From Clostridiales bacterium (GTDB taxonomy: Bacteria; Bacillota; Clostridia; Lachnospirales; Lachnospiraceae), in contig JAAYPT010000080.1 of assembly GCA_012519695.1 (NCBI GenBank), positions 17,468-81,467 of the forward strand: a stretch of 64,000 bases of DNA, read 5' to 3'. The stretch's first letter is position 1. Each line of letters starts with the position of its first letter. Both the position numbers and the translations under genes were made by a program. The notes beneath the pieces were generated by a model. It had not been told where the DNA came from, did no database searches, and was given only the letters and a program-made list of their open reading frames with translations. Positions 1-7,182 of the stretch are shown piece after piece.

Positions 1-323
1 TCTTGAATATCTGCATCTAATTTTGATTTGTCACCAATAATACGAACCCGCATATGATTCTTTTCCGCTGTCTTAATGCAATTTTTCATGTAATTGCGCA
101 ATAGCTTCATTAATGCATCTACTTCTTCTTTGGGACGACTCCAATTTTCTGTGGAAAATGCATACACCGTCAAATATTTTACACCAAGGTTCCACGCTTC
201 CCGACATATGGTTTCTACGTTTTTTGCCCCTTGTGTATGTCCGAAGTTTCTTGGCATTCCATGCTGTTTTGCCCAACGACCATTTCCATCCAGAATAATT
301 GCTATATGCTGTGGAACATTCAT
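1..323 (-). CDS. uppS: Isoprenyl transferase (undecaprenyl diphosphate synthase), 3' part outside window
   Basis: Cis-prenyltransferase that extends farnesyl diphosphate with isopentenyl units to make the C55 lipid carrier for peptidoglycan and teichoic acid synthesis. About 107 N-terminal residues are visible and the frame runs off the left edge. The catalytic DGNGRWA motif is at residues 12-18 (Asp12), followed by the GH..G segment and the family motif AFSTENW near residue 75. The ATG at 321-323 has a good GGAGGTGG ribosome site just upstream. It is last in the visible rpsB-tsf-...-pyrH-frr-uppS series, an order common in Firmicutes where cdsA often follows. Confidence 0.95.
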   Translation of the reverse strand, partial: MNVPQHIAIILDGNGRWAKQHGMPRNFGHTQGAKNVETICREAWNLGVKYLTVYAFSTENWSRPKEEVDALMKLLRNYMKNCIKTAEKNHMRVRIIGDKSKLDADIQ

Positions 324-353
324 ACTTCCACCTCCTATATTTTCCTACGATTC

Positions 354-382
354 AAAAGGGACACGAACTAATGTCATGTCCC
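354..382 (-). terminator. Hairpin with short T-run between frr and uppS
   Basis: On the minus strand a stem of about 9 bp (arms 358-366 and 374-382, core GGGACA/TGTCCC) is followed by TTTT. It may be a leaky terminator or attenuator that lowers uppS expression relative to frr. The T-run is short, so full termination is unlikely. Confidence 0.45.
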
Positions 383-390
383 CTGAAATC

Positions 391-945
391 TTATACGGTA
401 AGAATTTCCTTTGTTTTTTCATCTACCGCTTTATCTACTTTGACAATATAATTATCTGTCAGTTTCTGTACATCATCTTCTAACTGTTTTACTTCATCCT
501 CTGAAACTTCATTGGATTTTCCAAGTTTTTTCCACGCATCATTTGCATCTCTTCGGATATTTCGAATTGCTACTTTTGCATTTTCGCCCTTTTTCTTAAC
601 ATCCTTTGCTAATTCTTTTCTGCGTTCCTCTGTCAGTTCCGGAAATACTAAACGAATTACTTTTCCGTCGTTTGTTGGATTGATTCCTAAATCAGAACTC
701 ATAATCGCCTTTTCGATTTCTCGTACCATGCTTGCTTCCCATGGCTGAATCTGAATCATACGAGGTTCTGGAACAGAAACATTTGCAACCTGCTGAATTC
801 CTGTTGGAGTTCCGTAATAATCAACCTTAAGTTTATCTAAAACATGCGGATTAGCACGTCCTGCTCTGATTGAGCTATATTCTTCCAATAAGTTCTGCAA
901 TGATTTTTGCATCTTATTATCATACTGTTGTAATCTTTCATCCAT
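391..945 (-). CDS. frr: Ribosome recycling factor
   Basis: Splits post-termination ribosomes together with EF-G. The 184-residue product has the usual RRF length, begins MDERLQQYDNKM, and carries the conserved GRANPH segment near residue 30 and a charged helical C-terminal half (TEERRKEL). The ATG at 943-945 is chosen over an in-frame TTG at 958-960 because that TTG lies inside the GGAGGA ribosome site. It follows pyrH with a short gap, the standard pyrH-frr pairing. Confidence 0.96.
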   Translation of the reverse strand: MDERLQQYDNKMQKSLQNLLEEYSSIRAGRANPHVLDKLKVDYYGTPTGIQQVANVSVPEPRMIQIQPWEASMVREIEKAIMSSDLGINPTNDGKVIRLVFPELTEERRKELAKDVKKKGENAKVAIRNIRRDANDAWKKLGKSNEVSEDEVKQLEDDVQKLTDNYIVKVDKAVDEKTKEILTV

Positions 946-976
946 AAAAAAATCCTCCAAAGATTATATTGTTATT

Positions 977-1672
977 TTAAACAGTAACTTTCGTTCCTGA
1001 AAATTCACCACTTACTGCCTTTACAATGCTATTTTCTTCATTCAATCCAAATACATACATTGGCATCTTATTTTCCATACACATAACAGAAGCAGTCAAA
1101 TCTACTACCGCAAGTTTCTTGTCAATAACTTCCTGTATAGATACTTCGTCATATTTCACTGCATTTGGATTTACCTTCGGATCACTGTCATACACACCGT
1201 CAATTGCTTTTGCCAGAAAAATTCCTTCTGCTTCAATTTCAATTGCGCGCAAAACGGTTGCTGTATCGGTTGAAAAATAAGGATGACCTGTTCCGCCAGC
1301 GAAAAAGCATACCATTCCTTTGCCAAAATATTTGTTTGCTCTATCCTTAGAGAATAACTTTGTAAAAGAACCACATTCAAAAGGTGTCAGTACTTGTGTC
1401 ATCATTCCAACAGAGCGGAATATTTCTGATACATAAATGCAATTCATAACTGTTGCTAACATACCTATCTGGTCTGCCTTGGTTCTGTCAATTGTCTCGC
1501 TTGTTCTTCCACGCCAGAAATTGCCGCCACCAATTACAATTCCAATCTCTGTTCCTGCATCTACAAGCTGTTTTACCTGTTTTGCCACTTCTGTAACAGT
1601 AGGCTCATCAAAACCAGTATGTTTTTCACCAGCTAAGGCTTCACCGCTTAACTTTAATAATATTCTTTTCAT
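977..1672 (-). CDS. pyrH: UMP kinase
   Basis: Phosphorylates UMP to UDP in pyrimidine nucleotide synthesis; a hexameric amino-acid-kinase-fold enzyme regulated by GTP and UTP in other bacteria. The 231-residue product starts MKRILLKLSGEAL and has the glycine loop IGGGNFWRG and the C-terminal VFGLNEENS signature. The ATG at 1670-1672 lies one base beyond the bactofilin stop codon, and its AGAAGGGT ribosome site is inside the bactofilin gene, so the two are probably translationally coupled. Confidence 0.96.
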   Translation of the reverse strand: MKRILLKLSGEALAGEKHTGFDEPTVTEVAKQVKQLVDAGTEIGIVIGGGNFWRGRTSETIDRTKADQIGMLATVMNCIYVSEIFRSVGMMTQVLTPFECGSFTKLFSKDRANKYFGKGMVCFFAGGTGHPYFSTDTATVLRAIEIEAEGIFLAKAIDGVYDSDPKVNPNAVKYDEVSIQEVIDKKLAVVDLTASVMCMENKMPMYVFGLNEENSIVKAVSGEFSGTKVTV

Positions 1673-1673
1673 C

Positions 1674-2456
1674 CTATAAACCCTTCTTTTCATCAAAAAG
1701 GCTGTTTACATCTACATCCGCATAGCACTGAGAACAGAATCCTTCGATAACTGCTCCATTGTTAATCTGTACAGAACGAGATTTGATATTTCCCATAACA
1801 ACTGCGGAAGTATCTACCACTACTGGTCCCTGTACATCGATATCACCTTTGATTGCACCTGCAATAACTGCACTGGAAGCAGAAATATTACCAATTACCA
1901 CGGAACCAAGACCGATTTTTACAGTTCCAGTTGTTGTAATTTCACCCTCGATTTTTGCTGCATCTGCAAAAAATTCAGCTGCATCAGAGTTACCTTTGAT
2001 GCTACCAGTTACTGTCATTTTTCCATTACAATGAACATTTCCATCGATTTTCCCGCGTAATTCAAAAGATCCTGTTGATTCCAAATTACCTGTTAAAGAT
2101 GTTCCTTCGGTAATAATAGTTACTTCATCTGATACTTCTTTTGGCATATTATCTGTTGTTTCAGTATTCACAGTTTTTTCCTCCGTTTTTGTTTCTTCTA
2201 CTGTTTTTGCTGCTTCTTCTTTCTGATTCTTTTCAATTACACTTTCCAATGTTTCTTCAGTTTCATCTACTTTTTCAAAAAGTCCTTCTAACTTTTCCAG
2301 TTCAGACTTTACATCTACTTCTTCTTCCAATGTATTTACACCAGTATCTGCCTGTTCCTGTTCTTCTTTTTTCTCTTCTTCTTTTACTTCTTCCCCTGGC
2401 ATTAATTCATTGACTGCCTGTGAAAGGTCGTCCTTAAAATCTTTAAAAAAACTCAT
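1674..2456 (-). CDS. Bactofilin family protein (polymer-forming cytoskeletal)
   Basis: Bactofilins form nucleotide-independent beta-helical filaments that localise cell-wall enzymes and other proteins. The 260-residue product has a long, very acidic, low-complexity N-terminal half (about residues 15-120, rich in E, K, T and V) and a C-terminal repeat domain (about 125-245) with the bactofilin pattern of short beta turns such as GSFELRGKIDGNVHCNG and GDIDVQGPVVVD. The extreme C-terminus has CSQC, possibly a metal or disulfide pair. It is followed directly by pyrH and preceded by a wall deacetylase, consistent with a role in envelope organisation, but the exact job is unknown. Confidence 0.85.
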   Translation of the reverse strand: MSFFKDFKDDLSQAVNELMPGEEVKEEEKKEEQEQADTGVNTLEEEVDVKSELEKLEGLFEKVDETEETLESVIEKNQKEEAAKTVEETKTEEKTVNTETTDNMPKEVSDEVTIITEGTSLTGNLESTGSFELRGKIDGNVHCNGKMTVTGSIKGNSDAAEFFADAAKIEGEITTTGTVKIGLGSVVIGNISASSAVIAGAIKGDIDVQGPVVVDTSAVVMGNIKSRSVQINNGAVIEGFCSQCYADVDVNSLFDEKKGL

Positions 2457-2479
2457 ATATGTACCTCCATAATTTTATT

Positions 2480-3490
2480 TTACTTTACACTGTCAGCTGG
2501 TATATGCTGAATCAGCTTTGTATTTTCATCAATAGGCAGTAATTCAACGCCCATTGCCTGTAACTGATCTATCATCGGTCCTAACGCATCAACCGTAGTT
2601 CCTTTTGTAGCTGCATCATGCATCAAAACAATTGATGTATCATACTTTTCTACATCTGTAATAACATTCTGAACCAACTCATCTGCTGTATACGCCTGGC
2701 TGGTTGCATCTCCACTGGCTACATTCCAATCATAGTATGTAATTCCTTCCTGATTCAGATAACGAATAAATTCCGTCATATCAATATTGCTTACCTGATT
2801 GCTGCTTCCTCCCGGAAAACGCATGATATTCGGCTCTACACCTGTTATCTCCGCAAGATAACTACGCAAATGATTCACATCTTCTTCAAAAGCATCCAAG
2901 GAATCATATATTACACTATACTTATGCGTAAATGAATGCATTCCCAATGTATGTCCCTCTGCAATTATTCGCTGATACAGTGCTTTTGATTCTTCATCTT
3001 CCTTTCCTATTACAAAAAAGGTTGCTTTGACATTTTTTTCTTTTAAAATGTCCAAAATCTTAGCGGTATTTTCACTTGGCCCATCATCAAACGTAAGATA
3101 TACCTTCTGAGTTTGTCCTTCTACCTTCTTATTTCCAGTGTTTGCCTGCGCCTGTATTTGCGCATCTGTATTAGCCTCCGTACTCTGAACATCCGTAGTA
3201 TCTGCCCCATTCTCCTGTGGCAAAGTACTATCTTGTGTTTGCTCTTTTTCCGGAACCGATGCACTTTTTGTATCTCCGCTTTCCGCTATCTGTTCAGCTG
3301 AAATCATTGATTCCGCTATCTTATCTACTTTGCTTTCTAACGAAAATAATTTTACCAATAATGTAACAATCAATATCATTGACATTAGTACCCACAATGC
3401 CAACGTCATTACAATTGTACTTTTGATTCTATTAATTCTTCGGCGACGCAAACGTTGCTCCCGTAATCCACCAGTTGCTTTATCTTCCAT
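2480..3490 (-). CDS. Membrane-anchored polysaccharide deacetylase (NodB/CE4 family)
   Basis: Predicted metal-dependent deacetylase of cell-surface glycans, likely peptidoglycan or a GlcNAc polymer. The 336-residue product has an Arg-rich cytoplasmic start, one membrane helix (about 24-49), a Ser/Thr/Gln-rich linker (about 65-125) and a NodB domain outside the cell. All CE4 motifs are visible: TFDDGPS (133-139), HSFTH (185-189), RFPGG (224-228), DWN (254-256) and LMHDA (289-293). The ATG at 3488-3490 follows GGGAGGG; an upstream in-frame start lacks such a site. A CodY-box-like sequence and an 11-bp inverted repeat lie upstream. Confidence 0.9.
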   Translation of the reverse strand: MEDKATGGLREQRLRRRRINRIKSTIVMTLALWVLMSMILIVTLLVKLFSLESKVDKIAESMISAEQIAESGDTKSASVPEKEQTQDSTLPQENGADTTDVQSTEANTDAQIQAQANTGNKKVEGQTQKVYLTFDDGPSENTAKILDILKEKNVKATFFVIGKEDEESKALYQRIIAEGHTLGMHSFTHKYSVIYDSLDAFEEDVNHLRSYLAEITGVEPNIMRFPGGSSNQVSNIDMTEFIRYLNQEGITYYDWNVASGDATSQAYTADELVQNVITDVEKYDTSIVLMHDAATKGTTVDALGPMIDQLQAMGVELLPIDENTKLIQHIPADSVK

Positions 3491-3545
3491 GTAATGCCCT
3501 CCCAAGATATTGTAACACATTTTTCTCAAAACGCATTAAAAATAT

Positions 3546-3572
3546 GCGAAAAAATATGTACTATTTTTTCGC
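3546..3572. repeat. Perfect 11-bp inverted repeat upstream of the deacetylase gene
   Basis: Arms GCGAAAAAATA (3546-3556) and TATTTTTTCGC (3562-3572) flank a 5-bp spacer. It lies 56-82 bp before the deacetylase start codon, so it could be an operator, or a hairpin in a 5' leader. Confidence 0.6.
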
Positions 3573-3583
3573 CTTTTTTTCAA

Positions 3584-3598
3584 AATATTCTGAAAATT
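3584..3598. promoter_or_regulatory. CodY-box-like site upstream of the deacetylase
   Basis: AATATTCTGAAAATT matches the CodY consensus AATTTTCWGAAAATT at 14 of 15 positions. It lies about 94 bp upstream of the deacetylase start. A codY gene is present in this window, so nutrient-linked control is plausible but not shown. Confidence 0.5.
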
Positions 3599-3619
3599 TA
3601 TCTTTTTATAAGCGGGGCG

Positions 3620-3659
3620 TTTTTTGCAATAGGATATAATTTCCTATTACATGAAAAAA
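3620..3659. repeat. Hairpin repeat, copy 1 (T6-GCAATAGGA-N7-TCCTATTAC-ATG-A6)
   Basis: Inverted repeat with arms 3626-3634 and 3642-3650 around a 7-base loop, flanked by T6 and A6 tracts. It abuts the tsf terminator hairpin and shares the A6 tract with it. A near-identical but perfect copy lies at 40333-40373 in the same position after codY. One arm mismatch and an extra base make this copy degenerate. Confidence 0.75.
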
Positions 3660-3688
3660 GGAGCACTCCACTTTATATGGAATGCTCC
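3654..3688 (-). terminator. Rho-independent terminator of rpsB-tsf
   Basis: On the minus strand, a GGAGCATTCCA/TGGAGTGCTCC stem with one internal mismatch is followed directly by TTTTTT. It lies 17 bases past the tsf stop codon. Confidence 0.88.
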
Positions 3689-3705
3689 TTTGGGTTCATC
3701 ACTAA

Positions 3706-4638
3706 TTATTTCAACTGTGCTGCTACTTCTGCTGCGAAATCTTCTTCTTTCTTTTCAATTCCTTCGCCTGTTTCAAAACGAACAAACTTCTTAACACTAA
3801 CAGTTGTTCCAACTTCTTTAGATACCTGCTCTAAGTATTTTGCAACGGACTGTTTTCCGTCTTCAGCTTTTACATAAACCTGATCTAATAAGCAGATTTC
3901 TTTAAATTCTTTATTCAAACGTCCTTTAATCATTCCATCAATAACTTTTTCTGGTTTCTGGGATTCTTTTGGATCGTTCATAATCTGAGCACGAAGAATT
4001 TCTTCTTCATGTTTCTTATATTCATCACTGATTTCATTTTCAGAAACATACTTTGGATTTAAAGCTGCAATCTGCATTGCAATGTTTGTTAAAGCTTCTT
4101 TTACTGTATCATTTACAACAGAAGTTTCTGCTTCAACAACAACGCCGATTCTACCGCCACCATGTACATAAGAAACAACGCATCCGTTTTCTGCAACAAC
4201 CTTTTCAAATCTTCTGATTGTAAGATTTTCACCGATTACTGCAACTTTTTCAATCAATGCATCCTTTACAGTCTTAGAAGTATCTGCATTCCAGTTTTCT
4301 GCCATAAATGCATCAATATCTGCTGCGTCAGATTCTACTGCCTGTTTTGCAACTGCACTTACGAACTCCTGGAAAGTTTCATTTTTAGCAACGAAGTCTG
4401 TTTCGGAGTTAACTTCTACAACTGCTGCTGTCTTATCATCTTTCATTACAACTGCACAAAGACCTTCTGCTGCTACTCTACCAGCTTTCTTTTCTGCCTT
4501 TGCCTGTCCATTTTTTCTTAAGAATTCAACTGCTGCTTCCATATCTCCATTAGTTTCATTTAAAGCTTTCTTGCAATCCATCATTCCTGCGCCAGTTGCT
4601 TCTCTTAATTCTTTTACCATTGCTGCTGTAATAGCCAT
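3706..4638 (-). CDS. tsf: Elongation factor Ts
   Basis: Guanine-nucleotide exchange factor for EF-Tu. The 310-residue product has the N-terminal UBA-like helix with VKELREATGAGMMDCKKAL and the signature SETDFVAKN near residue 80, followed by the dimerisation and C-terminal modules. ATG at 4636-4638 has GGAGGAGATTAAG upstream; the alternative ATG at 4651-4653 would place the ribosome site inside the gene. It follows rpsB with an intercistronic hairpin and is ended by a strong terminator. Confidence 0.97.
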   Translation of the reverse strand: MAITAAMVKELREATGAGMMDCKKALNETNGDMEAAVEFLRKNGQAKAEKKAGRVAAEGLCAVVMKDDKTAAVVEVNSETDFVAKNETFQEFVSAVAKQAVESDAADIDAFMAENWNADTSKTVKDALIEKVAVIGENLTIRRFEKVVAENGCVVSYVHGGGRIGVVVEAETSVVNDTVKEALTNIAMQIAALNPKYVSENEISDEYKKHEEEILRAQIMNDPKESQKPEKVIDGMIKGRLNKEFKEICLLDQVYVKAEDGKQSVAKYLEQVSKEVGTTVSVKKFVRFETGEGIEKKEEDFAAEVAAQLK

Positions 4639-4672
4639 CTTAATCTCCTCCATAAAATCCTATCTTTTAATT

Positions 4673-4698
4673 GAGGACAGGCAAAGCTGTCTGTCCTC
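4673..4698 (-). ncRNA. Intercistronic hairpin between rpsB and tsf
   Basis: GAGGACAG and CTGTCCTC arms (4673-4680 and 4691-4698) form an 8-bp stem, extendable inward. There is no T-run, so an mRNA processing or stability structure is more likely than a terminator. Confidence 0.5.
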
Positions 4699-4726
4699 TT
4701 ACATTCTAATCTAATATTACAGATTC

Positions 4727-5461
4727 TTATGCTTCTTCGTTTACTTCTTCTTCTGCAAAAGCTTCATCTGTTTCAATTGTTCCCTGGTTTGCTTCGATAA
4801 CAGCATCTGCCATTTTAGCAACGATTAATTTTACTGCACGGATAGCATCATCGTTACCTGGAATTACATAATCTAATTCTTCTGGGTCACAGTTTGTATC
4901 ACAAATACCGATAAGTGGAATTCCTAATGTATGCGCTTCCTGTACGCAGATTCTTTCTTTCTTAGGGTCTACAACGAAAATAGCATCTGGAATCTTCTTC
5001 ATATCCTTGATTCCACCAAGGTTCTTTTCTAACTTATCCCATTCTTTCTTTAATTCATTAACTTCTTTCTTAGGTAATACATCGAAAGTTCCGTCTTCTG
5101 CCATTGTTTCGATTGCTTTTAATCTTGCAATACGGCTCTGAATGGTCTTGAAGTTTGTTAACATACCACCTAACCATCTCTCGTTAACATAGAACATTCC
5201 ACAACGCTCTGCTTCTGCCTTAATAGCATCCTGTGCCTGCTTCTTTGTTCCAACGAAAAGAATTGTACCGCCTTCTGCTGCGATATCAGAAACTGCCTTG
5301 TAAGCTTCATCAACTTTTCCTACAGACTTCTGTAAGTCAATGATATAAATACCATTTCTTTCTGTGTAGATGTATGGAGCCATTTTAGGATTCCATCTTC
5401 TTGTCTGATGTCCGAAATGAACACCTGCCTCTAATAACTGTTTCATTGAAATAACGCCCAT
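4727..5461 (-). CDS. rpsB: 30S ribosomal protein S2
   Basis: Small-subunit protein needed for late 30S assembly and S1 binding. The 244-residue product starts [19 protein letters not shown], has the RRWNPKM and IYIIDLQKS blocks, [10 protein letters not shown] near residue 95 and the C-terminal signature CDTNCDP, followed by an acidic tail rich in glutamate. The ATG at 5459-5461 follows GGAGGTAAGAAAA. It has its own promoter and a structured leader, so it is transcribed separately from the fla/che operon upstream. Confidence 0.98.
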   Translation of the reverse strand: MGVISMKQLLEAGVHFGHQTRRWNPKMAPYIYTERNGIYIIDLQKSVGKVDEAYKAVSDIAAEGGTILFVGTKKQAQDAIKAEAERCGMFYVNERWLGGMLTNFKTIQSRIARLKAIETMAEDGTFDVLPKKEVNELKKEWDKLEKNLGGIKDMKKIPDAIFVVDPKKERICVQEAHTLGIPLIGICDTNCDPEELDYVIPGNDDAIRAVKLIVAKMADAVIEANQGTIETDEAFAEEEVNEEA

Positions 5462-5506
5462 TTTTCTTACCTCCATTGGTTAAATTCTTCCATATGCTTC
5501 TTACCA

Positions 5507-5534
5507 AAAAGCTACCGATAGGGCACCGGCTTTT
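5507..5534 (-). promoter_or_regulatory. rpsB: Hairpin in the rpsB 5' leader
   Basis: AAAAGC and GCTTTT arms (5529-5534 and 5507-5512) enclose a CCG/CGG inner stem, followed by TTTTT then GG. S2 leaders with autoregulatory structures are known in several phyla. Whether this one binds S2 is inference. Confidence 0.45.
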
Positions 5535-5572
5535 CAGTCCACATATGTGTTTTTTGATTAATTGCCTCAAAG

Positions 5573-5601
5573 ATTATATCACAAAGAATTTCTTCTGACA
5601 A
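5573..5601 (-). promoter_or_regulatory. Sigma-A promoter of rpsB-tsf
   Basis: On the minus strand TTGTCA (5596-5601), a 17-bp spacer, then TATAAT (5573-5578) preceded by TGA (extended -10). It lies just past the stop codon of the last fla/che gene and gives a leader of about 100 bases. Confidence 0.8.
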
Positions 5602-5604
5602 TAC

Positions 5605-6153
5605 TTATTGTGCTTTTTCGCTTAAAATTTTAATAATTTCGTCCTGGCTTGCTCCCATAGGAATTTGATGGGTTCCAACCATAATATTTTCATCTTGCTT
5701 TGAATCTGTTAAATACTTGTTAAATGCTGTCGCATCAGATATTAATCCGGCTTCAAATAATTTTTGACTTACCACATCTGAATATTCTCCCGGCAATACG
5801 TCAATGGTCTTTATCTCCGGTTCTGTTGCCACCGGCTGCTGTTGTGACTCATCCGGAAGAATTTGTCCTTCGTCTTGAACTTGAGGAATTGTATTATCCT
5901 GACTATTATTTTCCTCTGCTCCATCCTCTGTTCCATCTTCCGCTTTATCGGAAGCATTTTCTTCCTGGTCATTTGTATCATTTGGCGTTTCCTCTTGTTT
6001 TTCTTCCATAACCATACCAAGAAGTCTCGCCCGTTCTATGATTTCGGCATCTGTTAATTTTTCTTTTTCTTTTCCTGATAAAGCAATTCCCATAATAATA
6101 GCTGTGCAGATAATTCCAACACCAAGTCCGCGTAAATAATATTTCAGTTTCAT
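5605..6153 (-). CDS. Membrane-anchored protein with an MltG/YceG-like LysM-type domain, no lytic domain
   Basis: Function unknown. The 182-residue product has one N-terminal membrane helix (about 10-28), an acidic Glu/Gln/Asn/Asp-rich linker (about 50-110) and a C-terminal module (about 115-182) beginning IDVLPGEYSDVVS and ending MGASQDEIIKILSEKA. That module looks like the non-catalytic LysM-like part of MltG, which recognises or positions glycan strands. The transglycosylase domain of MltG is absent. It is the last gene of the fla/che operon, 4 bases after the swrB-like gene and just before the rpsB promoter. Confidence 0.7.
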   Translation of the reverse strand: MKLKYYLRGLGVGIICTAIIMGIALSGKEKEKLTDAEIIERARLLGMVMEEKQEETPNDTNDQEENASDKAEDGTEDGAEENNSQDNTIPQVQDEGQILPDESQQQPVATEPEIKTIDVLPGEYSDVVSQKLFEAGLISDATAFNKYLTDSKQDENIMVGTHQIPMGASQDEIIKILSEKAQ

Positions 6154-6157
6154 AGTA

Positions 6158-6844
6158 TTATATATCTTCCTCTCTGAACAATCCTATTATCAATTTTACT
6201 TCTCCAACTCCCATATCCAGTTCTTTTGCAATTTCCACAGCATCCATTCCATCTTTATGCATTTGTAAAATCTGTTGTTTCTGATTTTTTTCCTGTACTT
6301 GCTGTTCTGTTTTTTCCTCTATCTCTTCGATAATTTTTGCTGTTTCTTCGGACGGTTCACTTTTTTCTAATGGTTGTTCTAAAAATTCCTGTGATTTTTC
6401 AATGGTCTGTTCTATGTTTCCCTGCAATTCTTCTAAATGAATTGCTAACTGTGCCATTTTTCCGGCATATGTTGTCAACTCAGAATGTTTATCATTTAGC
6501 ATGCTATACAAGAACATAACTTCATTGTGGGTTTTATTGATAGATTCCAATACCGTATCTGAGTATTCACTGATTGCTTTGATTTTCTCATTTGTTTCTT
6601 TATCTAAAGCACGTTCTACTTCTTCCTTCGACTGTTCTATAGTTTCTTCAATTACCTCGTCAATTCTATCACTAATTTTTTGTTCTGCATCTTTCATACT
6701 GCGATCCATGATACGCTGTATTTCTTCCGAACTTAGTTCAGCCATCTTGCTTACTTCTTTATTTGAGAGTTTCTCCATGACAAAAAAGCTGGCAACCATC
6801 ATAATAACACCTATTACGATTAAAACAATTTCTATTGCTGTCAT
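6158..6844 (-). CDS. DUF6115-type coiled-coil membrane protein, positional counterpart of SwrB
   Basis: The 228-residue product has an N-terminal membrane helix (about 3-24), a long charged coiled coil (about 35-190) and a C-terminal helix-turn-helix-like motif (MDAVEIAKELDMGVGEVKLII) typical of DUF6115/YlxL proteins. In Bacillus subtilis the gene after sigD in this operon is swrB, which helps assemble the flagellar basal body and activates the export gate. The position and architecture fit, but sequence identity to SwrB is expected to be low, so functional equivalence is inference. Confidence 0.72.
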   Translation of the reverse strand: MTAIEIVLIVIGVIMMVASFFVMEKLSNKEVSKMAELSSEEIQRIMDRSMKDAEQKISDRIDEVIEETIEQSKEEVERALDKETNEKIKAISEYSDTVLESINKTHNEVMFLYSMLNDKHSELTTYAGKMAQLAIHLEELQGNIEQTIEKSQEFLEQPLEKSEPSEETAKIIEEIEEKTEQQVQEKNQKQQILQMHKDGMDAVEIAKELDMGVGEVKLIIGLFREEDI

Positions 6845-6853
6845 AACTTCTAC

Positions 6854-7168
6854 CTATATCTTGATATCAAATCCGCTTTTTACAGACTTTTCTATCACCT
6901 TTCCGTCTTTCTTTTTTTCCTTGTTTTTCTTCTTTTGTTGGTTTACATATTCGTTACTTCCCTTTTCTTTGGCATCGTAACGCTTTTGCTGATTTTCTGC
7001 ATCATCTGCATGAGTAACCTGCTTCATATGATGTATCGTTTCTTTACTAAACTGTGTCTGAATATTTTGCTGCTCCATAAAGGGTTTATTGTCCTCATTT
7101 TGTTTCAGCGTACTAACATCTTGTGTTCTTTGAATCATTCCATTAAATTCAACAGGTCTGATTGACAT
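6854..7168 (-). CDS. Small, highly charged protein of the fla/che operon, function unknown
   Basis: 104 residues with no recognised domain and no signal or membrane segment. The first 12 residues (MSIRPVEFNGMI) look conserved-like, the middle is Gln/Asn-rich and the C-terminal third is Lys-rich. It starts with ATG at 7166-7168, between fapA and the swrB-like gene with small gaps, so it is clearly co-transcribed. The N-terminal RPVEFNGMIQR pattern resembles short openings seen in proteins encoded near flagellar genes in related clostridia. I assign no function. Confidence 0.7.
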   Translation of the reverse strand: MSIRPVEFNGMIQRTQDVSTLKQNEDNKPFMEQQNIQTQFSKETIHHMKQVTHADDAENQQKRYDAKEKGSNEYVNQQKKKNKEKKKDGKVIEKSVKSGFDIKI

Positions 7169-7182
7169 CTAATCAACTCCTT

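Noticed and set aside
94..483. Plus-strand open frame of 129 codons over uppS/frr
   Set aside because: It is antisense to well-supported genes, has no ribosome site and has no family features.
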